Assembly (NCBI RefSeq): GCF_905212195.1
Contig: NZ_CAJMDQ010000001.1
Coordinates: forward strand, 1-64,000
Length of the DNA stretch: 64,000 bases
DNA from: an uncultured Anaerotignum sp.
GTDB lineage: Bacteria; Bacillota; Clostridia; Lachnospirales; Anaerotignaceae
Reading direction: 5' to 3'
In this document: in pieces, positions 1-8,394 of the stretch
Position numbering within the stretch: the first letter of the stretch is position 1
Layout of the letters: each line of letters opens with the position of its first letter
Notes under the pieces: generated by a model
The model's input: only the letters and a program-made list of their open reading frames with translations
Databases searched by the model: none
Told to the model about the DNA's origin: nothing
Translations under genes and position numbers: made by a program

Positions 1-74
1 GTGACGTTAAACAGATCCTGCCTAAACTGGCTGATGCTATCAGAAAATACAAAGCAAGCAAAGCTACAAACTAA
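1..74 (+). CDS. C-terminal end of an unidentified protein (partial)
   Basis: The window opens inside a reading frame that ends with TAA at 72-74. Its last residues read DVKQILPKLADAIRKYKASK followed by ATN. The fragment is too short to identify a family. Codon choice (ctg, aaa, gct) matches the strongly biased usage of the following dehydrogenase gene. Only 64 bases and no visible terminator separate the two, so they are probably co-transcribed. Confidence 0.55.
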   Translation, partial: DVKQILPKLADAIRKYKASKATN

Positions 75-138
75 TTTTTGAAGATGTAAACATCAAAATA
101 TAAACCAATTTTTTTAATCAAACAGGAGGAGAATGAAA

Positions 139-1230
139 ATGGATAACTATTCTGTATTTTTCCCGGGTTATAGCGCTGGCGAAGACGCTTACAAAGAAAT
201 CACAGCTGTTTGCAGCCCTTACGGCAATAAAGCAGTTGTAATCAGTGATGAAATTTCCATCAACGCTACAAAAAAATATCTGGATGAAGCAATCGCAGGC
301 ACAGATTTCAGCATCGAATACATTCTGTTCCCCGGTGAAGCTGCATTCGAATATGCAGAAGAACTGCAGCAGACAGACGCTGTAAAGAACGCAGACATGA
401 TCTTCTGCCTGGGCGGTGGTAAAGCAATCGATACAGGTAAACTGGTTGCTCACAACCTGAAAAAACCTTACTTCACATTCCCTACAATCGCTTCCACATG
501 CGCATGTAACTCCGCACTGGGTATCTACTACTATCCGAACCATGTATTCCGTACATTCTTCCGTGTAGACAGACCCCCCGTACACATCTTCATTTCCACA
601 AAGGTTATCGCAGAAGCACCTGCATCCTTCCTGTGGGCTGGTATCGGCGACGGTATGAGTAAAGAAATCGAAGTTAAATTCTCCGCAAGAGGCAAAGAAG
701 ACGAACTGACACTGTCCGAACAGGCTGGTGTAGCTCTGAGCGGCTGTTGCACAGAACCCCTGCTGAAATATGGTGTTCAGGCTATGGAAGACTGCAGAAA
801 CAACCGCGCTTCCAAAGCAATCGAAATGGTTGCACTGGATATCTTCATCAACACAGGTATGGTTTCCAACATGGTTGACTCTCACAAATACAACACCAAC
901 CTGGCACACGCTCTGTTCAACAGCATGACAATTCTGCCTCAGGTAGAAGAAAGACATCGTCACGGCGAAGTTGTTTCCTACGGCACACTGGTTCTGCTGA
1001 CAATGGACAAACAGTACGACAAACTGGATAGATTCTTCGATTTCTACAAAGAAATGAAACTGCCTACAAAACTGGCTGACATCGAAGTATCCGTTGACGA
1101 ACTGGGCCCCGTTCTGGACGAAGCTGTTAAGAAATATGACCTGGACTACTCTCCTTACAAGATCACTCAGGACATGATCAAAGCTGCTATTCTGGAACTG
1201 GAAGAATACAACAAGAAAAAAGAAGCATAA
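139..1230 (+). CDS. Iron-containing alcohol dehydrogenase family protein (glycerol dehydrogenase-like)
   Basis: Predicted cytosolic NAD(P)-dependent alcohol/polyol dehydrogenase of about 363 residues. An N-terminal nucleotide-binding half carries GGGKAID (residues 92-98). The C-terminal helical half carries the expected metal ligands: Asp171 in GIGDGMSK, His257 in NLAHALF and His275 in HRHGEVV. The pattern matches glycerol dehydrogenase-type members, but the substrate cannot be told. An ATG at 133 lies only 3 bases after AGGAGG (124-129), whereas the ATG at 139 is 9 bases away, so I chose 139. The codon bias suggests high expression. A terminator follows at 1251. The unidentified gene upstream is probably in the same transcript. 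Confidence 0.85.
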   Translation: MDNYSVFFPGYSAGEDAYKEITAVCSPYGNKAVVISDEISINATKKYLDEAIAGTDFSIEYILFPGEAAFEYAEELQQTDAVKNADMIFCLGGGKAIDTGKLVAHNLKKPYFTFPTIASTCACNSALGIYYYPNHVFRTFFRVDRPPVHIFISTKVIAEAPASFLWAGIGDGMSKEIEVKFSARGKEDELTLSEQAGVALSGCCTEPLLKYGVQAMEDCRNNRASKAIEMVALDIFINTGMVSNMVDSHKYNTNLAHALFNSMTILPQVEERHRHGEVVSYGTLVLLTMDKQYDKLDRFFDFYKEMKLPTKLADIEVSVDELGPVLDEAVKKYDLDYSPYKITQDMIKAAILELEEYNKKKEA

Positions 1231-1250
1231 TCTGACTTAAGCCATTATGC

Positions 1251-1283
1251 ACGGCGGGGGAATTTTTTCCCCTGCCGTTTTTT
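1251..1283 (+). terminator. Rho-independent terminator after the alcohol dehydrogenase
   Basis: ACGGCGGGGGAA pairs with TTCCCCTGCCGT (one mismatch) and is followed by a T-rich run. Confidence 0.85.
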
Positions 1284-1348
1284 CTTTTTTTCGGGAAAAA
1301 ATGAACGCACTGCCTAAAAAGTAAGTCTGACAAGACTGCCGGTGCATC

Positions 1349-1377
1349 TTGACAGAATCCCATGCAGAAACTATACT
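1349..1377 (+). promoter_or_regulatory. Sigma-A promoter for the membrane/HAD fusion gene
   Basis: TTGACA (1349-1354) and TATACT (1372-1377) are separated by 17 bases, close to consensus, about 57 bases upstream of the start at 1434. Confidence 0.75.
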
Positions 1378-1433
1378 GTGTATACATTTTTGAAACAAAG
1401 AAATGGGAATGGAACCAGAGGAGGTGAGGCGCG

Positions 1434-2804
1434 TTGCCTAAAATCGGAATGCGTATGATCAAAACATCCATTGCCGTTGCCATTTGTCTGCTGATCTATC
1501 TGCTGCGTGGGAAACAGGGCGTGCCCGTATTCTCTACCATTGCTGCCATGATCTGTATGCAGCCTTATGTAGAAAATAGTAAGACCGTTGCCTTTAACCG
1601 TATCATCGGCACATTAACAGGGGCGGTCATGGGGATTTTGGTGTCTTATTTCATTCGGGAAATCCCTCAGAAATACGAATTTTTGCAGTATCTGATTATT
1701 TCCGCAGCTGTTATCCCTGCCATGTATATTACGGTGCTGCTGAAAAAGACCGGTGCCTCTGCCATGGCTGGGGTGGTACTGTTGGGGGTAACCCTTTCCA
1801 CTGGGAATTATCCGCCTATGGTGGATGCCTTCAACCGTTCCTTTGAAACTATCGTAGGGATTCTGGTTTCTCTGGGGGTCAATGCGGTGCACCTGCCCAG
1901 ACAGAAACGAGAGGAATTTTTCTTTGTGACGGGCTTTGACGGCGCCTTGTATGATGAAAAACGCCATTTGACACCATACAGCGTTTTTGAACTGAATCAA
2001 TTATTGAATGACGGCATCAAATTTACCATTGCAACAGAACGTACCCCCGCAACACTCATGTCAGAAATCGGCGGTCTGCATCTGAAACTGCCTGTCATTG
2101 CCATGGATGGGGCGGTGCTTTACGACCTTAACGAAAAGCGGTATCTGGCCTGCAATGGTCTGTCTAAGGAAATGACAAAGAAAATCTGTGCGTATTTACA
2201 GGGGAAGAATTTTCATTATTTCCTCAATGTGGTGCTGCAGGATGTGCTCCTTATTTACTACCGGGATTTCCATAATGAAGAAGAGCGGAAGCTCTATGAA
2301 CGGGCAAGAAAATCCCCTTATCGGAATTATGTATACGGCGATGTGCCGGAAGAAGGGATTCCCGTTTATTTCCTGTTGGTGCTGAAAAATGAGGATGCGG
2401 ATTTAGCAGAAAAAGAACTGCGGCAGATGGAAGGGGCGGAAGAACTGCTGTTTTTGCGTGACCGCTCGGAAACACCGCCGGATTACTGCCACTTGAAGAT
2501 TTATCACAAAAACGCCACCAAGGAATATATGGTGCGTCGGTTGCTGGAAAGCGTCAGCGGCATGGGCAACCGAAAAGTCGTCGCTTTTGGCAGCAACAAA
2601 AACGATATTTCCCTCATGAACTGGGCAGACTTGTCTTATGCCACCGCAGACGCGACACCGGAGGCAAAGGCTGTTGCCGATTATCAGCTCCGGGGACACC
2701 ATGGGGACGGCGTGGTGCGAACCATTTTGCATTTGTATGAACCACTGCCTTGGGAGAAAATCCCGCCCAGACGCAGAAAAGAAAAAGGAGAACAGAAGAA
2801 ATGA
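1434..2804 (+). CDS. Fusion: ArAE_1/FUSC-like membrane domain plus degenerate HAD (Cof-type) domain
   Basis: 456 residues with a TTG start preceded by AGAGGAGGTGAGG. Residues 1-155 hold several hydrophobic segments and resemble the aromatic-acid-exporter family 1 (DUF939) N-domain. Residues 160-435 follow the Cof-type HAD phosphatase layout, but motif I reads VTGFDGAL where active enzymes have VTDLDGTL: the nucleophilic Asp is Gly167 and only Asp169 remains. Motif IV reads FGSNKND instead of FGDNEND. Thr201 and Lys363 fit motifs II and III. Catalysis by the normal HAD route is therefore doubtful, and a ligand-sensing or regulatory role for the membrane part is inference. The stop overlaps the tcdA start (ATGA), indicating coupled translation. 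Confidence 0.75.
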   Translation: MPKIGMRMIKTSIAVAICLLIYLLRGKQGVPVFSTIAAMICMQPYVENSKTVAFNRIIGTLTGAVMGILVSYFIREIPQKYEFLQYLIISAAVIPAMYITVLLKKTGASAMAGVVLLGVTLSTGNYPPMVDAFNRSFETIVGILVSLGVNAVHLPRQKREEFFFVTGFDGALYDEKRHLTPYSVFELNQLLNDGIKFTIATERTPATLMSEIGGLHLKLPVIAMDGAVLYDLNEKRYLACNGLSKEMTKKICAYLQGKNFHYFLNVVLQDVLLIYYRDFHNEEERKLYERARKSPYRNYVYGDVPEEGIPVYFLLVLKNEDADLAEKELRQMEGAEELLFLRDRSETPPDYCHLKIYHKNATKEYMVRRLLESVSGMGNRKVVAFGSNKNDISLMNWADLSYATADATPEAKAVADYQLRGHHGDGVVRTILHLYEPLPWEKIPPRRRKEKGEQKK

Positions 2805-3520
2805 CACAGGACTTGAATATATTTTCCCGGGCGGAACTGCTGCTGGGAGAAGAAGCTTTGGAAAAACTCCGTTCTGCCCGTGTGGCACTCTTTGGCATTG
2901 GCGGCGTAGGCTCTTTCGCTGCGGAAGCTCTGGCAAGAGGCGGCGTGGGACATATCACTTTAGTGGACGGGGATACGGTGAGTATCACCAATATCAACCG
3001 CCAATTGATTGCCCTCCATTCCACTGTGGGAAAAGAAAAAACCGCAGTTATGGCGGAGCGTATCGCCGATATTTCACCGGAAACAGAAGTGGAAACTTAT
3101 CCCGTGGTCTATGGGGCGGAAAATCGGGATTTGCTGGATTTTTCCACTTATGATTACGTCATTGACGCCATCGACACCGTCACCAGTAAGCTGATTCTCA
3201 TTGAAGAAGCCAAAAAAGCAGGGGTGCCTGTCATCAGTTGCATGGGAACGGGGAATAAATTCCATCCTGAACGCTTTGAAGTGGCGGACATTTCCAAAAC
3301 TTCTGTATGTCCTCTGGCAAAAGTCATGCGGAAAGAACTAAAAGTGCGGGGCATCAAAAACGTGAAAGTGGTTTATTCCAAAGAAGAACCCCAAAAACCT
3401 GCGGAATCCACAGAAACAGGCAAACGTCAGATTCCCGGAAGTCTTTCCTTTGTGCCGCCGGTGGCTGGGCTGCTGCTGGCTGGGGAAGTCATCCGCCATA
3501 TTGCAGGCATTACAGATTGA
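2801..3520 (+). CDS. tcdA: tRNA threonylcarbamoyladenosine dehydratase
   Basis: E1-like (ThiF/MoeB) enzyme of 239 residues that cyclises t6A37 of ANN-decoding tRNAs to ct6A using ATP. GIGGVGS (32-38) is the ATP-binding loop, followed by VDGDTV and the NINRQ element typical of YgdL/TcdA. The C-terminal part has the family's SLSFVPPVAG segment. The start at 2801 follows AAAGGAG (2784-2790) and overlaps the preceding stop; the frame is open further upstream but without a better ribosome site. The upstream gene is the membrane/HAD fusion and a terminator follows at once. Confidence 0.88.
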   Translation: MTQDLNIFSRAELLLGEEALEKLRSARVALFGIGGVGSFAAEALARGGVGHITLVDGDTVSITNINRQLIALHSTVGKEKTAVMAERIADISPETEVETYPVVYGAENRDLLDFSTYDYVIDAIDTVTSKLILIEEAKKAGVPVISCMGTGNKFHPERFEVADISKTSVCPLAKVMRKELKVRGIKNVKVVYSKEEPQKPAESTETGKRQIPGSLSFVPPVAGLLLAGEVIRHIAGITD

Positions 3521-3526
3521 TATGAA

Positions 3527-3573
3527 AGCCGAAAATTTCTATGCATTGCTTGATAGAAGTTTTCGGCTTTTTT
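3527..3573 (+). terminator. Terminator after tcdA
   Basis: AGCCGAAAA pairs with TTTTCGGCT, with an inner CTTCTA-type pairing, followed by a T run. Confidence 0.8.
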
Positions 3574-3600
3574 GTATCATAAGTTTTATCAAAATCCATG

Positions 3601-3629
3601 TTGCGCCGCCAAAGAAAAACGGCTATAAT
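3601..3629 (+). promoter_or_regulatory. Sigma-A promoter for the TauE/SafE gene
   Basis: TTGCGC (3601-3606), a 17-base spacer and TATAAT (3624-3629), 47 bases before the start codon. Confidence 0.7.
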
Positions 3630-3675
3630 GGAACGAGTTTTGGAAAAGAAGTATAACAAAAGAAAAGGAGCAGTT

Positions 3676-4434
3676 ATGGATACGTTTTTGGCTTATTTGA
3701 TTGTATGCCCCATGGTTTTTATGGCGGGGCTTATAGACGCAGTGGCTGGCGGCGGCGGACTGATTTCTCTGCCGGCTTATATGATTGCCGGTGTGCCCGT
3801 TCATGGCGCCATTGCCACCAATAAAATGAGTGCGGCTATGGGTACAGTGGTTGCCACTTATCGTTATGGAAAAAGCGGTTTCATTCACTGGAAGCGTGCG
3901 CTGCCCTGCGTGGTATTCGCTTTGGGCGGCTCTTACATCGGCGCAAGAATCACTTTGCTGCTTTCTGAACGCGTCATTCAGGTTTTGATGTTGTTTATTC
4001 TGCCTGTGACTGCTCTGTATGTGCTGAGAGGCCGCAGTCTGGATGCGGAACGGGTGCCTTACAGCTATGTGAAAACCATATGCCTCAGTGCGCTCATTGC
4101 TTTCTGTGTTGGCATTTACGATGGTTTTTACGGCCCCGGTACAGGGACTTTCCTGCTGCTGTTGTTCACAGGTCTGGCCCATGTGGGTCTGACAGAAGCG
4201 GCAGGCACCACAAAGGTCATCAACCTCAGCACCAATATTGCGGCGTTGGTGGTGTTCCTGCAAAATGGCGTGGTGATGCTGCCTTTGGGTATTGTGGCCG
4301 GCGTGTTCAGCATTGCCGGAAACTATGTAGGCACACGGATTTTCACGGAAAAAGGTACAAAATTCGTGAAGCCCTTTATACTGGCGGTATTGGTGATTTT
4401 CTTCATCAAAGTGCTGACAGAATTATTTGGATAA
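3676..4434 (+). CDS. TSUP family transporter (TauE/SafE sulfite-exporter-like permease)
   Basis: 252-residue integral membrane protein with about eight hydrophobic segments. The family's duplicated glycine-rich signature appears as AGLIDAVAGGGGLISLP near the N terminus and as GIYDGFYGPGTGTF in the second half. Members move small anions such as sulfite, sulfoacetate or organosulfonates; the substrate here is unknown. The start at 3676 follows AAAAGGAG (3663-3670). It stands alone behind its own promoter, and the first copy of an intergenic repeat lies directly downstream and supplies its terminator. Confidence 0.82.
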   Translation: MDTFLAYLIVCPMVFMAGLIDAVAGGGGLISLPAYMIAGVPVHGAIATNKMSAAMGTVVATYRYGKSGFIHWKRALPCVVFALGGSYIGARITLLLSERVIQVLMLFILPVTALYVLRGRSLDAERVPYSYVKTICLSALIAFCVGIYDGFYGPGTGTFLLLLFTGLAHVGLTEAAGTTKVINLSTNIAALVVFLQNGVVMLPLGIVAGVFSIAGNYVGTRIFTEKGTKFVKPFILAVLVIFFIKVLTELFG

Positions 4435-4458
4435 CACAAAAAAGAGGAGATTCTTTGG

Positions 4459-4664
4459 GGCATCTTCATAAGAAAACAAAGAAAGCCAAAATCCTTATCA
4501 TTACAAAGGATTTTGGCTTTCTTATTTTATTAAGATTTTATTTGTTATGTTTTCTTCTGAAGACAGCCATCGCAATTCCCCTTAAGAAATCAAGAAAAAG
4601 GAAAATCAATGTTTTCTTAAGGGCAAGTTGCTTTCGTACAGTTCTTTTTTATGGTCAAAACATT
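4459..4664 (+). repeat. Intergenic repeat, copy A, containing a terminator-like hairpin
   Basis: The 5' block GGCATCTTCATAAGAAAACA and 3' block TTTTATTTGTTATGTTTTCT recur with few changes at 32659-32756. Between them lies a hairpin whose arms (AAAGCCAAAATCCTT/AAGGATTTTGGCTTT, 4481-4520) differ in sequence from copy B while keeping the pairing. In this copy the outer ends also pair (TCTTCATAAGAAAACA with TGTTTTCTTCTGAAGA). Similarity continues more loosely to ATGGTCAAAACAT near 4664. Copy A carries an extra inverted repeat, CCCTTAAGAAA (4579-4589)/TTTCTTAAGGG (4613-4623). The hairpin followed by CTTATTTT probably terminates the upstream gene. Confidence 0.75.
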
Positions 4665-4691
4665 GAAGAATTTACAGGCAGATTGTATACT
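4663..4691 (+). promoter_or_regulatory. Sigma-A promoter for the PcrA-like helicase
   Basis: TTGAAG (4663-4668), 17 bases, TATACT (4686-4691), 31 bases before the start codon. Confidence 0.65.
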
Positions 4692-4721
4692 AGAAGAAAT
4701 CATCGGAAAGGGGAGACCAAT

Positions 4722-6881
4722 ATGGAGGATGTTTTACAGGGGCTCAATGTGGCACAATATGAGGCAGTTACCACAACGGAGGGAATGGTGCGTGTCATAG
4801 CTGGAGCTGGCTCCGGGAAAACCCGTGCTTTATCTCGGCGTTTTGCCTATCTGGTCAATGATATTGGAATTTTGCCGGGAAATATCCTCTGTGTGACCTT
4901 TACCAATAAATCAGCCAACGAAATGCGTCAGAGAATTCATTTGCTGACAGGGGATAATGATACGGGATATATCAATACATTCCATGGTTTCTGCGTTTCT
5001 GTATTGCAGGAGGACAGTTATGCGGTGCAGTATCCAAAGAGTTTTCTGGTACTGGACCATGCAGATATTGATGCCATGCTGAAAATTATTTATGAAGAAC
5101 GTGGTTTGACTCTGCGTAATATGACATTCAGCAAAGCTAGAGATATGATTGAGATGCGAAAGCTGACAAAGGAACCGTTGTATTATCTGGATTTGATTCA
5201 GATGTCTTTGGAAGAATTGCAGGAAAAATATAGAACCGCGGTAGAGACCAACGATATTATTTTTTATGGCTATCTTTATCAGCAGAAAAAATGTTTTGGT
5301 CTGGATTATGATGATCTGATTGTTTTTACGCTTTATATTTTTGAGCAGAATGAAGAAATAAGAGAAAAATGGCAGAAGCGTCTGGAATATATCATGATTG
5401 ATGAGTTTCAGGATATCGACAAGCTCCAATATCGTTTGATGGAAGTGCTTTGTGGGTATCACAAAAACTTATTTATTGTAGGTGATCCAGATCAGACCAT
5501 TTATACATGGCGTGGTGCCGACGTGAAGTTTTTATTGGATTTTGACAAGCATTTTCCTAGTGTGAAAACCATCATGATGATGGAAAATTACCGTTCTACG
5601 CCGGAAATTCTTTCTGTGGCAAATTCGCTCATAGCGAAAAATAAAAACCGTATGCAGAAGGATTTGCTGCCAACCCTTCCCGGCGGAAAGCCTGTCCTTT
5701 GCCATCATGGAAAAACAGCGGAAGAAGAAGCAATGTGGATGGCGAAGAAAATAGAGGAATTGCATGAGGATGGCGTTCCTTACAGAGATATCACCATTTT
5801 GTATCGTGCTCACTATCTGACCAGAACCGTTGAGGAGGTCTTTCTCAAGGAAAAAATTCCCTATACCATTTACAGTGGCATCCAGTTTTTTGGACGGATG
5901 GAAATCAAAGATGCCCTTTCCTATTTGCGTATGCTGGCATATAAGGATGATTTGTCCTTTGCAAGGGTTGCCAATGTTCCCAAACGGAATTTAGGGGAAC
6001 GGCGTATGGCGTTTTTGCGGGAATATGCGGAGCAGAACCAATGCAGTTTATACGATGCTTTGCAGAAGAATCTGGATCATGAAATGATGAAAGGGACGAA
6101 GGCAGCGAGCTTTGTTTCTTTGATTGAAAATCTGTCATCCAATGCGGCGGAAAGACCCGTTTCGGAAGTTTTATCGGAGATTCTGGACTTGAGTGGATAT
6201 GAAAAAATGCTGCGCACAGAAGGCAGTCAGGAGCGTTTGGACAATCTGGCGGAATTGAAGCAGTCTGTTTATGAATACGAAACAACATGCGGCGAGGAAG
6301 CCACATTGGAGCATTATTTGACCCATGTGGCACTGTTTACCAATAATGACGTAGAAAGTGGAAAAGATCAGGTGCGTATGATGACGGTGCATTCTGCAAA
6401 AGGTCTGGAGTTTCCTTATGTCTTTTTGTGTGGCATGAATGAAGGGATTTTCCCTTCCAGAAAAACAAACACAAAACAGGCTATGGAAGAAGAACGTCGT
6501 CTGGCCTTTGTAGCAGTTACCAGAGCGAAAAAGGGATTGTTCCTGTCAGAAGCAGAGGGGCGGAACTTTGATGGTTCCATGCGGTATCCTTCCCGTTTTT
6601 TGCTGGATATCGATGAAAAATATCTGACTCATACGGAACCTCTCCAGAAAGAGCGGTATGCAGAAGCACGCCGCTATATAGACGGAAAAGAACGATATTT
6701 GGAGGAACAGGAAAAAGGTGCAAGTTTCATTTCGGGAAATCGGATACAACATCCTATTTTCGGAAAGGGGACCATATTAGAGGTGGATATGGAACGAGGA
6801 GCCTATTTGATCCGTTTTGATGAGATGCAGACCTTCAGAAGCATTTCTATCCGGGCAAAATTGGAAAAAATTGACTTTTAG
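4722..6881 (+). CDS. UvrD/Rep/PcrA-family ATP-dependent DNA helicase
   Basis: 719-residue superfamily 1A 3'-5' helicase used in repair or replication restart. It has Q-motif LNVAQYEAV, Walker A AGAGSGKT (27-34), motif II DEFQD, GDPDQTIYTWRGA and ENYRST (motifs III-IV), motif V TVHSAKGLEFPYVF and VAVTRAKKGL (VI). A C-terminal HPIFGKGTI segment resembles the Tudor-like tail of PcrA, which binds RNA polymerase. It is not next to ligA as classical pcrA often is, so it could be a paralog; I leave the symbol blank. The start at 4722 follows AAAGGGGAG; the frame stays open upstream but runs through the repeat and promoter. Confidence 0.9.
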   Translation: MEDVLQGLNVAQYEAVTTTEGMVRVIAGAGSGKTRALSRRFAYLVNDIGILPGNILCVTFTNKSANEMRQRIHLLTGDNDTGYINTFHGFCVSVLQEDSYAVQYPKSFLVLDHADIDAMLKIIYEERGLTLRNMTFSKARDMIEMRKLTKEPLYYLDLIQMSLEELQEKYRTAVETNDIIFYGYLYQQKKCFGLDYDDLIVFTLYIFEQNEEIREKWQKRLEYIMIDEFQDIDKLQYRLMEVLCGYHKNLFIVGDPDQTIYTWRGADVKFLLDFDKHFPSVKTIMMMENYRSTPEILSVANSLIAKNKNRMQKDLLPTLPGGKPVLCHHGKTAEEEAMWMAKKIEELHEDGVPYRDITILYRAHYLTRTVEEVFLKEKIPYTIYSGIQFFGRMEIKDALSYLRMLAYKDDLSFARVANVPKRNLGERRMAFLREYAEQNQCSLYDALQKNLDHEMMKGTKAASFVSLIENLSSNAAERPVSEVLSEILDLSGYEKMLRTEGSQERLDNLAELKQSVYEYETTCGEEATLEHYLTHVALFTNNDVESGKDQVRMMTVHSAKGLEFPYVFLCGMNEGIFPSRKTNTKQAMEEERRLAFVAVTRAKKGLFLSEAEGRNFDGSMRYPSRFLLDIDEKYLTHTEPLQKERYAEARRYIDGKERYLEEQEKGASFISGNRIQHPIFGKGTILEVDMERGAYLIRFDEMQTFRSISIRAKLEKIDF

Positions 6882-6969
6882 TGCATATATAATAGGAAAA
6901 TCAGAAAATAATTTACTAAAATATTTCCTAATGAGATTTACGAAAACAAAAAAGAGGCAGAGAAATATA

Positions 6970-7158
6970 TTATTCCTCCACCTCTAATTTCGTTAAGGCA
7001 TATTCGATACATAAAAGAATCAGTTCGTTTCTGGTGCGTCCAGTGTTGTTTGCTGCATGATCCAGTTTTTTCACGATTTCCATGGGAAGTCTTGCAGAAA
7101 CAACGGATGTTTCGCCATAGTTCTTTTTCACTTTTACAACAAATTTTTCTTTTTCCAT
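6970..7158 (-). CDS. Small ribbon-helix-helix (CopG/Arc-like) protein
   Basis: 62 residues. A short basic N-terminal stretch precedes SVVSARLPMEIVKKLDHAAN and then GRTRNELILLCIEYAL. This is the beta strand, helix, turn (GRTRNE), helix pattern of RHH DNA-binding proteins, which act as dimers. The ATG at 7158 is 6-7 bases from GAGGTG on the minus strand, better than an upstream GTG at 7167 that overlaps that site. No toxin gene adjoins it, so an antitoxin role has no support here. The target is unknown. Confidence 0.7.
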   Translation of the reverse strand: MEKEKFVVKVKKNYGETSVVSARLPMEIVKKLDHAANNTGRTRNELILLCIEYALTKLEVEE

Positions 7159-7167
7159 AAAATTCAC

Positions 7168-7451
7168 CTCATATATGTATGCAATTCAAATTCTGTACTA
7201 ATATTATATTACAATGGTAAACAGGTTTTGAAAAGAGGTAAAAACTTAAGAAATTTTACGAAAAGTAAGGAAAATTATTCTGATGTATTTTTTCGTAAAC
7301 TTTGCAACTCTATACAAAATCACCGTATTTCCTAGCAAAATGCTTTGTGTTTTTGGTGTATTTATACTGTGATGGAAAAAACAATTAAGAAATTTTAAAG
7401 ATGCCGGGAATTGTGTAAAAAAAATCACCGATTCTTTCCTAGAAACATACA
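7168..7451. other. AT-rich intergenic stretch with a pair of direct repeats
   Basis: No gene seen. TTAAGAAATTTTA occurs at 7246-7258 and 7385-7397, and AAAATCACCG at 7316-7325 and 7421-7430, each of the latter followed by a TTTCCTAG-containing tail. The two blocks keep their order but with different internal spacing. Confidence 0.6.
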
Positions 7452-7492
7452 AAAAATCCCCCTTTTTCTTAGAATCAAAAGGGGGATTTTAT
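7452..7492 (-). terminator. Terminator of the degV-family gene
   Basis: On the minus strand AAAATCCCCCTTTT pairs with AAAAAGGGGGATTTT and is followed by T residues, 9 bases past the degV-family stop. Confidence 0.8.
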
Positions 7493-7500
7493 TGTGCAAT

Positions 7501-8394
7501 TTATAAAGAATAGCATTCATATCGTTTTGCGATGCAAATACCTGTGGTGCCGGGGCCTGTATGAGAGGCAATAGTGGCACCAATCTGAAGGGGAGATACC
7601 AGTTCCAACTGGGGCAGTTCTGCTTTGAGCAATGCTTCTGTAGGAGCAATTTCTTCCGTCACATCTGTGGTGCCGACCATGGCGATGTAATCAGCTGGAT
7701 TTTCGCCTGTTTTCTGGAAATGTTCAGCTGTTAGTTTTACCAGTTCCGCAATGCCTTTTTTACGGCTACGGGTAGCACCGCCTACGTGGATTTCTCCATC
7801 ACGCAATACGATGATAGGCTTGATTTTCAGAATATTGCTGGACAATGCGGCAATTTTGCCAATTCTGCCGCCATGCTGCAAATGAGTCAGACCACCAATC
7901 ATGAATATGATGCGGGTATCTTTCTTTGCCTGTTCCAGATAAGAAACCACTTCATCCAGAGATTTTCCTTCTTGTTGCATCCGCGCCGCTTCCATCAGAA
8001 GCAGTGCCTGAGAGCCGGTGGCATTGTGGCTGTCTACGATGTGTATTTTGGCATCGGGAAATTCTTCTTCCAACATGAGTTTTGCTGTCAGTGCAGACTG
8101 CATGGAACCGCTGAGGGTATGGGTAATATGCAGGCTCAGGATATCTTTTCCGGCTTGGAGTGCAGGTGTAAAAGCCTCTACAAAATCATGGACAGAAGGC
8201 AGTGAAGTTTTGGGAAAGCCTTTTTCTTCAATCAAATGATGGTAGAAGTGTTCCAAAGTCAGTTCTTTTAATTCCTTTAAATAGGTTTTTCCGTCAAAAG
8301 AAACATAGAAGGGGACAGTGGAAATATGATAGGTGTTTTGTGCCTCGAGGGTCAAATCACAGGCACCGTCACTGAAGATTTGAAATGAATGCAT
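7501..8394 (-). CDS. DegV family protein (fatty-acid binding, FakB-like)
   Basis: 297 residues. DegV/FakB proteins bind a fatty acid that a FakA kinase phosphorylates for lipid synthesis; no kinase gene is nearby. Visible family features are FSDGACDL at the N terminus (usually SDSxxDL), LHITHTLSGSMQSA, IVDSHNATGSQ and the FMIGGLTHLQHGGRIGK segment in the second half. The ATG at 8394 lies behind a GGAAAGGA-type site; the frame extends 13 codons further without one. It is monocistronic and ends at a strong hairpin. Confidence 0.88.
   Translation of the reverse strand: MHSFQIFSDGACDLTLEAQNTYHISTVPFYVSFDGKTYLKELKELTLEHFYHHLIEEKGFPKTSLPSVHDFVEAFTPALQAGKDILSLHITHTLSGSMQSALTAKLMLEEEFPDAKIHIVDSHNATGSQALLLMEAARMQQEGKSLDEVVSYLEQAKKDTRIIFMIGGLTHLQHGGRIGKIAALSSNILKIKPIIVLRDGEIHVGGATRSRKKGIAELVKLTAEHFQKTGENPADYIAMVGTTDVTEEIAPTEALLKAELPQLELVSPLQIGATIASHTGPGTTGICIAKRYECYSL

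Noticed and set aside
6970..7158. Toxin-antitoxin module based on the RHH protein
   Set aside because: No neighbouring gene of toxin size on either side; the only adjacent genes are a helicase and a DegV protein.
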